Source: Flavobacterium fluviale
GTDB lineage: Bacteria > Bacteroidota > Bacteroidia > Flavobacteriales > Flavobacteriaceae
NCBI RefSeq assembly: GCF_003312915.1
Contig: NZ_CP030261.1
Location: 4,278,001 to 4,342,000 of the forward strand
Length of the DNA stretch: 64,000 bases
Direction of reading: 5' to 3'
Part shown: positions 42,419-49,881 of the stretch, piece by piece
Position numbering within the stretch: the stretch's first letter is position 1
How the letters are laid out: each line of letters starts with the position of its first letter
The notes under the pieces: generated by a model
The model's input: the letters and a program-made list of their open reading frames with translations, nothing else
The model's database searches: none
What the model was told of the DNA's origin: nothing
Translations under genes and position numbers: made by a program

Positions 42419-42688
42419 ATGTCAAAATTAATCAAAAATAGCAATTTTAAAGAAGATAATTCTCACAACATAAAAGCTTACGAATTTATAGACAAGTATT
42501 TACCGGCGACATATGTAGATCTAACCCTTGACTGTATGACAAAAAAAGGCCAGACAGCACCCAGTAAAGCTTTGATTAGAAATGTAAGGAACAAAACGAT
42601 AGTAAGAAATGATATTTTGTTAGCATTAGTTGAAGTGGCTACCGAAAACAGGGATATGGTTGAAAGAATTAAACTTTTAACTTCTTAA
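42419..42688 (+). CDS. Small HTH-like protein of unknown function (89 aa)
   Basis: I recognise no named family. Residues about 25-85 (YLPATYVDLTLDCMTKKGQT...ALIRNVRNKTIVRNDILLALVEVA) resemble small Bacteroidota helix-turn-helix-like proteins in which a helix ending IRNVRN is followed by an ILLALVEVA helix; DNA binding is an inference. There is no signal or membrane segment. It is the first gene of a two-gene unit divergent from the XRE regulator, a layout typical of regulatory or mobile-element modules. Confidence 0.65.
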   Translation: MSKLIKNSNFKEDNSHNIKAYEFIDKYLPATYVDLTLDCMTKKGQTAPSKALIRNVRNKTIVRNDILLALVEVATENRDMVERIKLLTS

Positions 42689-42700
42689 AATTTAACTACG

Positions 42701-42907
42701 ATGACAAACCAAAATAAAAATAAGGCAGGGAAATATCAAACCAATTCCAACCTAGATAAATTTGAAATCAAATCTTCTACTCTAGAAACTTTTACAAATA
42801 TACCTAATTTATACGGAATGACTCTAAATCAATACATTGAAGGAGCAGAAATTCATGCTAAATGTTTTGATCAGTTAAAAGAAATTAATTTACTGGTTGA
42901 AAATTAA
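42701..42907 (+). CDS. Small protein of unknown function (68 aa)
   Basis: The ATG at 42701 lies 12 bases after the stop of the preceding small gene. The protein is polar, with an N-terminal Asn/Lys-rich tail (1-20) and a C-terminal helical part (LYGMTLNQYIEGAEIHAKCFDQLKEINLL). No motif is recognised. Its credibility rests on the operon position and even composition. Confidence 0.5.
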   Translation: MTNQNKNKAGKYQTNSNLDKFEIKSSTLETFTNIPNLYGMTLNQYIEGAEIHAKCFDQLKEINLLVEN

Positions 42908-42940
42908 AAATTTATCTCATGAAAATGGCATCTCAAAAAT

Positions 42941-43762
42941 CTAAAAAATGCCCATACTTTCTGGTTTAATCGTGAATCCTAAGCGAAGCATACTTCTATG
43001 TTCTTGATAGTCTATTAAACTTTCTGTGTAACCCACAAACCATTGCAGTGTGATATAATAATTTTCATCTTTATATGGTCTCCAGTTTAGTTGTGTCTGC
43101 AAAGATCCGTAATTGATAAGACCGCTTCCTTTTCTAAAAAGGACATCGGCACTCCATCTTCCTGGCTGAATCTGATAGGTTGCGCTTGCTTCGCCATAAC
43201 CGACATATTTAGTAAGTCCTGGATTGTCTTCTTTATCAACTAATGGAAACCATCCTCTTATTCCAACTGTCCATCTTGGGGAAACTTGCGATTTTAAAGA
43301 AAAAGCAAGCATGTTCCAAGTTCGCGAATAAATAGAATCTCTTCCGTTTGATTCGTGTTCTAGAGAAATAGTTCCGTAGGTAAGTCTTCCGCCTTTTAAA
43401 TAAAACGGACGAACGATGGCAACACCAGGATTAAAATTTATTTCTGAAAATGGTTTAGAACTGGCATAAATGTCCCAAAAGGCTTTTTGAGTATACATTA
43501 AATAAGGGAAAAATCCGCCCCACAAAGGTTTTGAATTTAATCGAAGTTTAAAACTGACTTGGTATTTTACATCCGCAGAATTTCGGGTAATGGGTTCGCT
43601 AAGAGGCACGCCAGTTAAGAAATAATTATCCCTATGAACAGAAAAGCTATGCTCTTTTAACAGCGAATCTGCTGCGCGAAAATTTTTCTTCTCTTCTACG
43701 ATTTGCGAATTCGCAGTAATTGAAAATAAAATAAAAAAAGTAACTATGTATTTAAAATGCAT
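42941..43762 (-). CDS. pldA: Outer-membrane phospholipase A (OMPLA)
   Basis: A 273-residue protein with a signal peptide (cut after ANSQ) and a 12-stranded barrel pattern. The catalytic triad is intact: His136 and Ser138 in LEHESNG and Asn150 in SRTWN, with spacings of 2 and 12 residues identical to E. coli OMPLA (His142, Ser144, Asn156). YTQKAFWDIYASSKPFSEINFNP is the other family block. The enzyme cuts phospholipids that reach the outer leaflet and works as a calcium-dependent dimer. It complements the MlaD-like, LptD and TamB functions encoded elsewhere in the window. Confidence 0.94.
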   Translation of the reverse strand: MHFKYIVTFFILFSITANSQIVEEKKNFRAADSLLKEHSFSVHRDNYFLTGVPLSEPITRNSADVKYQVSFKLRLNSKPLWGGFFPYLMYTQKAFWDIYASSKPFSEINFNPGVAIVRPFYLKGGRLTYGTISLEHESNGRDSIYSRTWNMLAFSLKSQVSPRWTVGIRGWFPLVDKEDNPGLTKYVGYGEASATYQIQPGRWSADVLFRKGSGLINYGSLQTQLNWRPYKDENYYITLQWFVGYTESLIDYQEHRSMLRLGFTIKPESMGIF

Positions 43763-43771
43763 TTCTATAAT

Positions 43772-43787
43772 TTAAGCTGCAGCTTAA
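43772..43787. promoter_or_regulatory. Perfect 16-bp palindrome upstream of pldA
   Basis: TTAAGCTGCAGCTTAA is fully self-complementary and begins 10 bases before the pldA ATG, within the leader. A dimeric regulator site is the simplest reading; the partial copy GCAAGCTTAA follows at 43790. The rest of the 275-bp gap (43763-44037) shows nothing else recognisable. Confidence 0.4.
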
Positions 43788-44037
43788 TTGCAAGCTTAAA
43801 GACTAAAGTACACTATTTTCCATCAGCTTTAAAATTGATTTTTAGCTCTAAAAAATATTTTTTTAACTGTGTTGCATCTAATTATTTTTCTGCTAAAATC
43901 TAAACTTAAGAGAGACTTAATAGGCCAAAAACTGCATTTTCAGCAATTAATTCAGTATCTTAGAAAATCTTTTTTACACTTTCAGCGGTGTAATTCTGTT
44001 TACTTGTCCAAAAATGTAAATCCACAAAACTGTTTTT

Positions 44038-44616
44038 ATGAAAAAAATGCCTCTATTATTATTTCTTGCATGCTTACTTATTTCATGTGAAAACAAAAAA
44101 GAACTAGAACTCCAAAAGAGAGAAAAGGCTTTAAATTTAAGAGAAGAAAAAATAGCCGGAAAAGAGTCAGATTATCAATTACTGCTTTCTTTTCGCGACA
44201 GCATTTATGCTTTGAAAGATAGTGTTACCAAAAATCCAGCAATAGCAGTAAAAGAATGGCCCGATGCTATTAAAGGTATTTGGAACAGTAAAATGCTGTG
44301 CCGTGAATCTAACTGCAGCCAATATGTAATAGGAGATCAGCGTAATGAATCCTGGCAATTTTTATCTGATTCTACAGGAATTTACACGAATGTCTTAAAT
44401 AATAAAAAACTGACCCGCGTTTTTACAGCAAAATATATTGAAGATAAAATATTGCTCGAATTTAAAGGTGACAGTACTTCTAAAAATAATATAAAGATGA
44501 ATGTGGTTCTTGATGATATCAAACCCAATGTCATTAAAGGGACTCAGACAATAACGGGACAGGATAATTGCTCTGCCAGATTTTCTGTAGAACTTAATCT
44601 TCCTCAAAAAAAATAA
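44038..44616 (+). CDS. Lipoprotein of unknown function (192 aa)
   Basis: The lipobox is LLISCENK (Cys17). A charged helical stalk (20-60, repeats of KREKALNLREEK) leads to a beta-rich domain (75-190) with IWNSKMLCRESNCSQYVIGDQRNESWQF and a late Cys, resembling small outer-membrane-anchored ligand-binding folds. No family is recognised. The gene ends three bases before the CPA2 antiporter gene, so the two are almost certainly cotranscribed. A frame at 43869-44090 overlaps its start and is not a gene. Confidence 0.8.
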   Translation: MKKMPLLLFLACLLISCENKKELELQKREKALNLREEKIAGKESDYQLLLSFRDSIYALKDSVTKNPAIAVKEWPDAIKGIWNSKMLCRESNCSQYVIGDQRNESWQFLSDSTGIYTNVLNNKKLTRVFTAKYIEDKILLEFKGDSTSKNNIKMNVVLDDIKPNVIKGTQTITGQDNCSARFSVELNLPQKK

Positions 44617-44619
44617 AAT

Positions 44620-46740
44620 ATGTTATTAAGTATACAACACCTCAGCCTGCCTTTAGAAGATCCCTTGCTAAAATTCCTAATCGAACTTATTATAATATTG
44701 TGTATTCCGCTATTATTAAATAAGATAAAAGTACCTCATCTTTTAGGGTTGATCATAGCTGGAGCTGTAATTGGCCCAAACGGATTTAATGTGCTTGCAC
44801 GAGACAGCAGTATTGTGGTAACTGGAACTACAGGACTTCTGTACATTATGTTTTTGGCAGGTCTTGAGATTGATATGGGCGATTTTAAAAAGAATAAATG
44901 GAAGAGTATTACTTTTTCAATCTACACTTTTATAGTCCCATTTGTGCTTGGATTTATAGGCGGTTATTATATTTTACATTTTTCGATTTTAACTTCGGTG
45001 TTATTTGCCAGTTTGTTTTCTTCTCATACGCTTATTGTATATCCTATGATAAGTAAATTAGGAATTGCGAAAAAACTGGCTGTTAACATTACTGTGGGCG
45101 GAACAATGATTACAGATGTCCTTTCACTTGTTGTACTAGCAGTTGTCGTAGGAATGTCACAAGGAGAAGTAGGAACTGCGTTTTGGATCAAATTATCATT
45201 TTCTATGCTGGTATTTGCTTTAATTGTTTTACTAGTATTTCCAATTATAGCACGCTGGTTTTTTAAGAATGTAGAAGATAAAATTTCTCAATATATATTT
45301 GTTATCGTCATGATCTATCTTGCTGCTTTACTGGCAGAACTAGCAGGAATTGAAGCTATTATTGGAGCCTTTTTTGCTGGTCTTGCTTTAAACAGACTTA
45401 TTCCGCATACTTCGTCATTAATGAACCGTGTAGAATTTGTTGGAAATGCTATTTTTATTCCTTTCTTCCTTATTAGTGTCGGGATGCTTATAGATTTTAA
45501 TGCTTTTATCCAAAGCTGGGAAACTTTGGGTGTGGCTTCTATTATGCTTATAGCTTCTATTGGAGGGAAATATGCAGCGGCTATTTTGACTAAAAAAACA
45601 TTCCGTCTAACTAATGACGAGGGTACGCTTATTTTTGGAATGAGCGCTGCTTCTGCGGCTGCAACATTGGCTTCGGTAATGGTGGGTTATAATATTATTT
45701 TATCTGAGACGGAAGCAGGAGAACCTATCCGTCTTTTAAATGAACATGTGCTTAACGGAAGTATTTTACTAATATTGGTTTCATGTACTATTTCATCATT
45801 TGTTTCCATGGCGAGTGCGCAAAGAATATCAGATTCTGATAAAGAAGAAACTGTTGCCGGTACAAGTCACGAAAAAGAGAACATTCTTATGGCATTAAAC
45901 CATGAAGAAACTGTTGAAAAAATAGTTAATCTTGGACTTCTTATAAAAACAAAAACGAATAAAGACGGCATATTTGCTTTGAATATTATTAATGAAGAAA
46001 AAAGCGAATCTTCGTCAAAAAATGCAGAAAAACTACTTGGCTCGGCTGTAAATATGGCAGCTGGAGCAGATGTCAAAGTGAATCCAATTACCCGACATGA
46101 TAATGATGTGGTGTCTGGGATAAACAATGTCGTTAAAGAACAGAATATAACAGATCTAATCATTGGTTTAGAAGGAGAGAAAGGCTTTTCACCTTCTTTT
46201 ATTTATAATCTTTACAATGGATATTTGCGTAACAAGGAAATAAATGTAATTATATATCATACTGTGCAGCCTATTGCTACCATTAAAAAATATACCGTTG
46301 TTATTCCGTTTAATGCAGAACGTGAAGCTGGTTTTTTTCATTCTTTATTGAGAATATGGAACATTGGTAAAAATTCGGGTGCCAAAATGAACTTTTATGC
46401 GAACAATAAAACAATTGAAGTTTTAAAAAGAATCATTAAAAAAGCAAATATTGAAGCCGTTTTTAATAATGTAACTTCATGGAAGGAATTACAGGAAGTT
46501 TCATATAATTTGGAAACAGATGAAGGTTTAATTTTATTAATGCCAGACAGAAACATGCATTCTTATTTTTTTCAGATGCAAAACATACCCGAACTTTTAA
46601 ATAAGACCATGAAAAATCATAATTATATGCTTATTTATCCTTTTACAAAAATTGATAAAACCGTTACTGAAAAAAGGGCGGTAAGTAATCTAGATGATTT
46701 TGCAGATATTGGAAATATTATCGGAAAACTGTTTAAATAA
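44620..46740 (+). CDS. Cation:proton antiporter, CPA2 family, with soluble C-terminal domain
   Basis: A 706-residue protein. Residues 12-400 contain about 12-13 membrane helices with the Na+/H+ exchanger fold; conserved blocks include HLLGLIIAGAVIGPNG, FLAGLEIDM, the helix AELAGIEAIIGAFFAGLALNRL and FIPFFLISVGMLIDF. The C-terminal 290 residues carry two alpha/beta domains resembling universal stress protein repeats (from ENILMALNHEETVEKI), not the TrkA-N/RCK domain of KefB or KefC. Export of Na+ or K+ in exchange for protons is likely, with regulation by nucleotides possible through the USP-like part. A strong terminator follows. Confidence 0.9.
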   Translation: MLLSIQHLSLPLEDPLLKFLIELIIILCIPLLLNKIKVPHLLGLIIAGAVIGPNGFNVLARDSSIVVTGTTGLLYIMFLAGLEIDMGDFKKNKWKSITFSIYTFIVPFVLGFIGGYYILHFSILTSVLFASLFSSHTLIVYPMISKLGIAKKLAVNITVGGTMITDVLSLVVLAVVVGMSQGEVGTAFWIKLSFSMLVFALIVLLVFPIIARWFFKNVEDKISQYIFVIVMIYLAALLAELAGIEAIIGAFFAGLALNRLIPHTSSLMNRVEFVGNAIFIPFFLISVGMLIDFNAFIQSWETLGVASIMLIASIGGKYAAAILTKKTFRLTNDEGTLIFGMSAASAAATLASVMVGYNIILSETEAGEPIRLLNEHVLNGSILLILVSCTISSFVSMASAQRISDSDKEETVAGTSHEKENILMALNHEETVEKIVNLGLLIKTKTNKDGIFALNIINEEKSESSSKNAEKLLGSAVNMAAGADVKVNPITRHDNDVVSGINNVVKEQNITDLIIGLEGEKGFSPSFIYNLYNGYLRNKEINVIIYHTVQPIATIKKYTVVIPFNAEREAGFFHSLLRIWNIGKNSGAKMNFYANNKTIEVLKRIIKKANIEAVFNNVTSWKELQEVSYNLETDEGLILLMPDRNMHSYFFQMQNIPELLNKTMKNHNYMLIYPFTKIDKTVTEKRAVSNLDDFADIGNIIGKLFK

Positions 46741-46764
46741 GATACACTATTTAAGGAATCAATA

Positions 46765-46794
46765 AAGAAGCCGCTTTAAATAAAGCGGCTTCTT
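46765..46794 (+). terminator. Terminator of the CPA2 antiporter gene
   Basis: AAGAAGCCGCTTT (46765-46777) pairs perfectly with AAAGCGGCTTCTT (46782-46794). It is symmetric, so it can also stop transcripts arriving from the tRNA-like gene on the other strand. Confidence 0.88.
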
Positions 46795-46796
46795 AG

Positions 46797-46870
46797 CGAA
46801 CGCAGAAGGGTTCGAACCTCCGACCGTCCCGAATAAATTCGGGGACTCTAACCAGCTGAGCTATGCATTC
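46797..46870 (-). tRNA. tRNA-like gene with abnormal anticodon arm (probable pseudo-tRNA)
   Basis: On the minus strand: acceptor GAATGCA pairs perfectly with TGCGTTC; U8 and A9; D arm GCTC-AGCTGGTTA-GAGT; T arm GGAGG-TTCGAAC-CCTTC with the canonical T loop; discriminator G; no encoded CCA. Total length is 74 nt, normal for a class I tRNA. The anticodon arm is not normal: the only good pairing is CCCGA with TCGGG around a six-base ATTTAT loop (or a longer stem with a four-base TTTA loop), and forcing a seven-base loop breaks the stem. No anticodon can be assigned with confidence. It starts 22 bp after a gene stop on the same strand. Confidence 0.7.
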
Positions 46871-46892
46871 GTGTTTTCATTTATCGTTTTCA

Positions 46893-47345
46893 TTACATCA
46901 TAAAATATAAAGCTCTTTGAAGAACCTCCAGCTGCTTCTTGGGCATTTTTGATTTTACAAATCGCTTCTGGGGTATTTTCGGAATTAAATTTGAAGATTT
47001 TTCGAAGCACATTCTCAAATCTTCAAAAATTTCGTTTTTACTTTTAGATGCATCGATCAAAATTAAATCTTTGATTTCTTCGATTCTCGCCAAACTGTTA
47101 TAGAGATGTTTACTAAATAAGCAAACCATAAAATTTGTATTTATTCCTTCTAATTGAAAAAAATCCAGCAGCTCCGAATATTCATATACTACGAATACAG
47201 AATGATCATAACTAGTTGATTTATTCTCATTTTTCAGCAAAAAGGAATCTTCAGAAAATTCAAAATCAGCTTTGAACTTTCTTTTAAACATCTTTAAAAA
47301 AATCCCTTTATTATCTCGAACCAATACTTTTTCTTTTTTAATCAT
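46893..47345 (-). CDS. Protein of unknown function, possible degenerate receiver fold (150 aa)
   Basis: The first 120 residues alternate strands and helices like a response-regulator receiver (KVLVRDNKG, SVFVVYEYSELLDFF, FMVCLFSK, DLILIDASKSKNEIFEDL), but the acidic pocket and the phosphorylatable Asp after the third strand are not recognisable, so it would not be phosphorylated in the normal way. The C-terminal 30 residues are strongly basic (IPQKRFVKSKMPKKQLEVLQRALYF). Function is unknown. It lies at the far downstream end of the minus-strand EPS region, separated from it by 430 non-coding bases. Confidence 0.65.
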   Translation of the reverse strand: MIKKEKVLVRDNKGIFLKMFKRKFKADFEFSEDSFLLKNENKSTSYDHSVFVVYEYSELLDFFQLEGINTNFMVCLFSKHLYNSLARIEEIKDLILIDASKSKNEIFEDLRMCFEKSSNLIPKIPQKRFVKSKMPKKQLEVLQRALYFMM

Positions 47346-47650
47346 CTCTTAAGAGTTAGCATCTTTTTTAATGGATTACACTTTGATAACTTAAAACATT
47401 CTTAGCAGCAACAGAAAATCCCAGATAGAACTGTATCAAGATCTTTTATTAGCATAATAATTTCTTCCTGCTTCAGCCTTTTCATTAAACCTATTTAATG
47501 CATTAAATAAGCCCTGAAAAAAGCAGTTCTAACAAGAAGAATTTGTAATATAATAAGATTGGGAGCTGTAAAAGTGTAGGATGAAAACTGGTGCTTATCT
47601 ACAAATAAATTAAAAGATAAACTCCTAAGATAAAGGGAGTATTAAAGTGC

Positions 47651-47713
47651 GGCATGCAGCGACGGGAAATGGACTAAGCTCGATACCTATCGAGCTTAGT
47701 CCATTGAAATGCC
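47651..47713. repeat. Perfect 18-bp inverted repeat inside a larger cruciform
   Basis: The arms at 47668-47685 and 47688-47705 are exact inverse complements separated by only two bases (centre CTCGATA-CC-TATCGAG). Outer GGCAT (47651-47655) and ATGCC (47709-47713) extend it. There is no T tract, so it is not an ordinary terminator. The rest of the 430-bp gap 47346-47775 is non-coding and shows only a weak hairpin near 47617-47641. Confidence 0.8.
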
Positions 47714-47775
47714 TGACTTATTAATTTTTACAAATCAATAAGCATTTTAAGGAAATTAAATTAGAAAAATCGGTC

Positions 47776-47979
47776 TTAGACTCCAACATTCACGTTTGGA
47801 CTTTCTGACGGACTGTAACTTTTTAGTTTTTTAATTTTATCGTTCAATTTTAGAACACGATCTAATTGCTTTTGCTGAATAGTATATTTTGTATAATATT
47901 TATACCATTCTTTTCCAATAAAAAAGGTTGTCACAGAAACTCCTGTGAGTAAACCAATAAGGTAATTAGTAATATCCAT
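47776..47979 (-). CDS. Small membrane protein of unknown function (67 aa)
   Basis: One membrane helix (about residues 5-22, YLIGLLTGVSVTTFFIG) followed by an aromatic/basic juxtamembrane stretch (KEWYKYYTKY) and a short coiled coil. It begins with ATG and lies 69 bp downstream of the initiating sugar transferase gene on the same strand, so it may be the last gene of the EPS transcript. No family is recognised. Confidence 0.55.
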   Translation of the reverse strand: MDITNYLIGLLTGVSVTTFFIGKEWYKYYTKYTIQQKQLDRVLKLNDKIKKLKSYSPSESPNVNVGV

Positions 47980-48048
47980 GATTATCAGTTATTAGTTTAT
48001 TTTTAAATTTATTTTTGGTTTCTATTTTTGAGTTTAATATCTATTCTT

Positions 48049-49449
48049 TTAAAAAGCATTTTTATCTCCTTTTAAGGTAACTATGACTGTTAAAAAGCAA
48101 ATTTTAATATCCTTAATTAAGCTCCAGCGCTGTACATATTCGATATCTGTTGTAACGCGTCGTTTCATGTCTGATACTTTTTTGGTTTCGCCTCTTAAAC
48201 CAGAAACCTGAGCCAGACCGGTAATTCCCGGTTTAACGAAATGACGCACCATAAAATTATTAATATGGTCATTGTAGTCTGACGTATGTTTAATCATGTG
48301 AGGGCGAGGTCCTACAACACTCATATTTCCTATCAAAACATTAAAAAATTGAGGCATTTCGTCTAAACTGGTTCGGCGTATAAATTTTCCTATCGGCGTG
48401 ATACGGCTGTCTCCTTTTTGGGCCTGCTGGGTTTCGTCTCCAACATTTATATACATGCTTCGGAATTTATAACACCAAAAGTGCTGATTCTTTTTTCCTG
48501 TTCGCATTTGTTTAAATAATACTGGCCCTTTACTTTGTTTTTTAATGAGAAAAGCCAATAAAGGATATAACCAGGACAAGACAAAAACAATAACCAAAAT
48601 GCTGAAAGCAAGATCAAAAACTCTTTTTGCTAATCTGTTATAAGCATTTTGTAAAGGCTCAAAACGGGGCTTAATGACATGGAAATTATTTAAATGAGTT
48701 GAATTAAAATGTTTTTTTGAAATGGATGAAAAATCTGGAACAAATTTTAAACGCATGCAGTGCTTATCACCAAGTTCAAAGAAATAATTCAAATCTGAAA
48801 TAAAATCAGGCTTTGTAACAATGTATAACTCATTTATATTGTTTTCAGATGCATTATGAATCGCATCAAAAAGCGCTAAGGAAAAATCTTCATTGCTATT
48901 ATATTCTACAGATGAATTTTCATTGAGAATCCCCACAAAATTGATAAAGAACGAATTGTTTTCTAAATGGGAAGCCAATTCTATACTTGTCTTATTAAAT
49001 CCCCATATTGCAACAGTATATTGTTTAAAAACCCAGCCTTTTATTTTTCCAATTACTACGGTAAATATGATTCTCGACAATAGAAAATATGACAATAGAA
49101 AACTTAACTGAATTAAATTGGCTTTGCTGCCAAAAAAATACAACACATCATCCTGAAAAATGAAAATATAACTATGCCATAGAATTCTTTGTGTAAAGAA
49201 AGCCCGCCAGCTGTTGCGAAAAAATTCATCTAAACTAAAAAGAACGTCTACTCGATACAGTTGAAAATAAGTAACTGAAAATAACCAGCTTAAAATTGTT
49301 ATAGGAATCATTTTATTTAGAAATAAACCATTCCAGCCAATATTCTCTTCTGTTGCAAAATTCAAAAATAGAATTGTACCAAAGACCATCGCAATCATGT
49401 CTACAATAGCACAACACATTATGAAAGTAAATTTATGTCTGTTTCGCAT
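48049..49449 (-). CDS. Exopolysaccharide polyprenyl glycosylphosphotransferase (initiating enzyme)
   Basis: A 466-residue polyisoprenyl-phosphate hexose-1-phosphate transferase of the WbaP/EpsE type. Four to five N-terminal membrane helices (10-130), a Rossmann-like middle domain (145-235), a fifth helix (276-297), then the catalytic Bac_transf domain with KRVFDL, KFRSMY, RRTSLDEMPQFFNVL, VVGPRPH and KPGITGLAQVSGLRG. It moves a sugar-1-phosphate from a UDP-sugar to undecaprenyl phosphate and so starts each repeat unit; UDP-glucose or UDP-galactose is usual. The start overlaps the VanZ-like gene by 17 bp. Confidence 0.94.
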   Translation of the reverse strand: MRNRHKFTFIMCCAIVDMIAMVFGTILFLNFATEENIGWNGLFLNKMIPITILSWLFSVTYFQLYRVDVLFSLDEFFRNSWRAFFTQRILWHSYIFIFQDDVLYFFGSKANLIQLSFLLSYFLLSRIIFTVVIGKIKGWVFKQYTVAIWGFNKTSIELASHLENNSFFINFVGILNENSSVEYNSNEDFSLALFDAIHNASENNINELYIVTKPDFISDLNYFFELGDKHCMRLKFVPDFSSISKKHFNSTHLNNFHVIKPRFEPLQNAYNRLAKRVFDLAFSILVIVFVLSWLYPLLAFLIKKQSKGPVLFKQMRTGKKNQHFWCYKFRSMYINVGDETQQAQKGDSRITPIGKFIRRTSLDEMPQFFNVLIGNMSVVGPRPHMIKHTSDYNDHINNFMVRHFVKPGITGLAQVSGLRGETKKVSDMKRRVTTDIEYVQRWSLIKDIKICFLTVIVTLKGDKNAF

Positions 49450-49855
49450 TTTTTAATTTTTTCAATAGATTGTAACCTAGTGCTCCTATTATACTTCCTG
49501 CAATTCCAAAAAAAACATCTGCTAAATCGGGACTTCTTCTTTGAATTACAAACTGCCCTCCTTCGGCTATACAAACAATAATTGCTGCGAAGACTATGTT
49601 TTGTATGAAATTCAATTTTCTGTTACTATTATTACTTAAATCGTTTACATCGCTATGTTCTGTATAAACTTCCAGTAGAAAACCTAAAGCTAAAAAAGGA
49701 ACAGCTGTTCGCAGATTGTAATATTGATTACTCCAGTTTAAAAGCCATCTCGGCAGATAAGTTTCTCCCCCAAAACCGGGATCTGATAACCAGGAAAAAT
49801 AAAAAACAGCGCCAATAACTAAGAATAATAACAATAGAACTATTTTATGAAACAT
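49433..49855 (-). CDS. VanZ-like membrane protein
   Basis: A 140-residue protein with about four membrane helices: 5-22, a WLLNWSNQYYNLRTAVPFLALGFLLE block, INFIQNIV... (75-95) and a final GIAGSIIGALGYNLL. The segment EGGQFVIQRRSPDLADVFFGIAGSIIG is the VanZ hallmark (E-x-x-Q near a membrane end followed by R-x-x-D-x-x-D). VanZ proteins lower sensitivity to teicoplanin in enterococci, but in Bacteroidota they commonly sit in EPS loci, as here, with unknown function. Confidence 0.85.
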   Translation of the reverse strand: MFHKIVLLLLFLVIGAVFYFSWLSDPGFGGETYLPRWLLNWSNQYYNLRTAVPFLALGFLLEVYTEHSDVNDLSNNSNRKLNFIQNIVFAAIIVCIAEGGQFVIQRRSPDLADVFFGIAGSIIGALGYNLLKKLKNAKQT

Positions 49856-49881
49856 TTTACTTTTTTTTATTTAGTATTTTC

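Noticed and set aside
43869..44090. 73-residue plus-strand frame before the lipoprotein gene
   Set aside because: It overlaps the signal peptide of the better-supported lipoprotein in another frame and its composition is not protein-like.
44620..46740. Glutathione-gated KefB/KefC potassium channel
   Set aside because: The C-terminal part is USP-like and lacks the nucleotide-binding RCK (TrkA-N) domain, so this specific identity is not supported.
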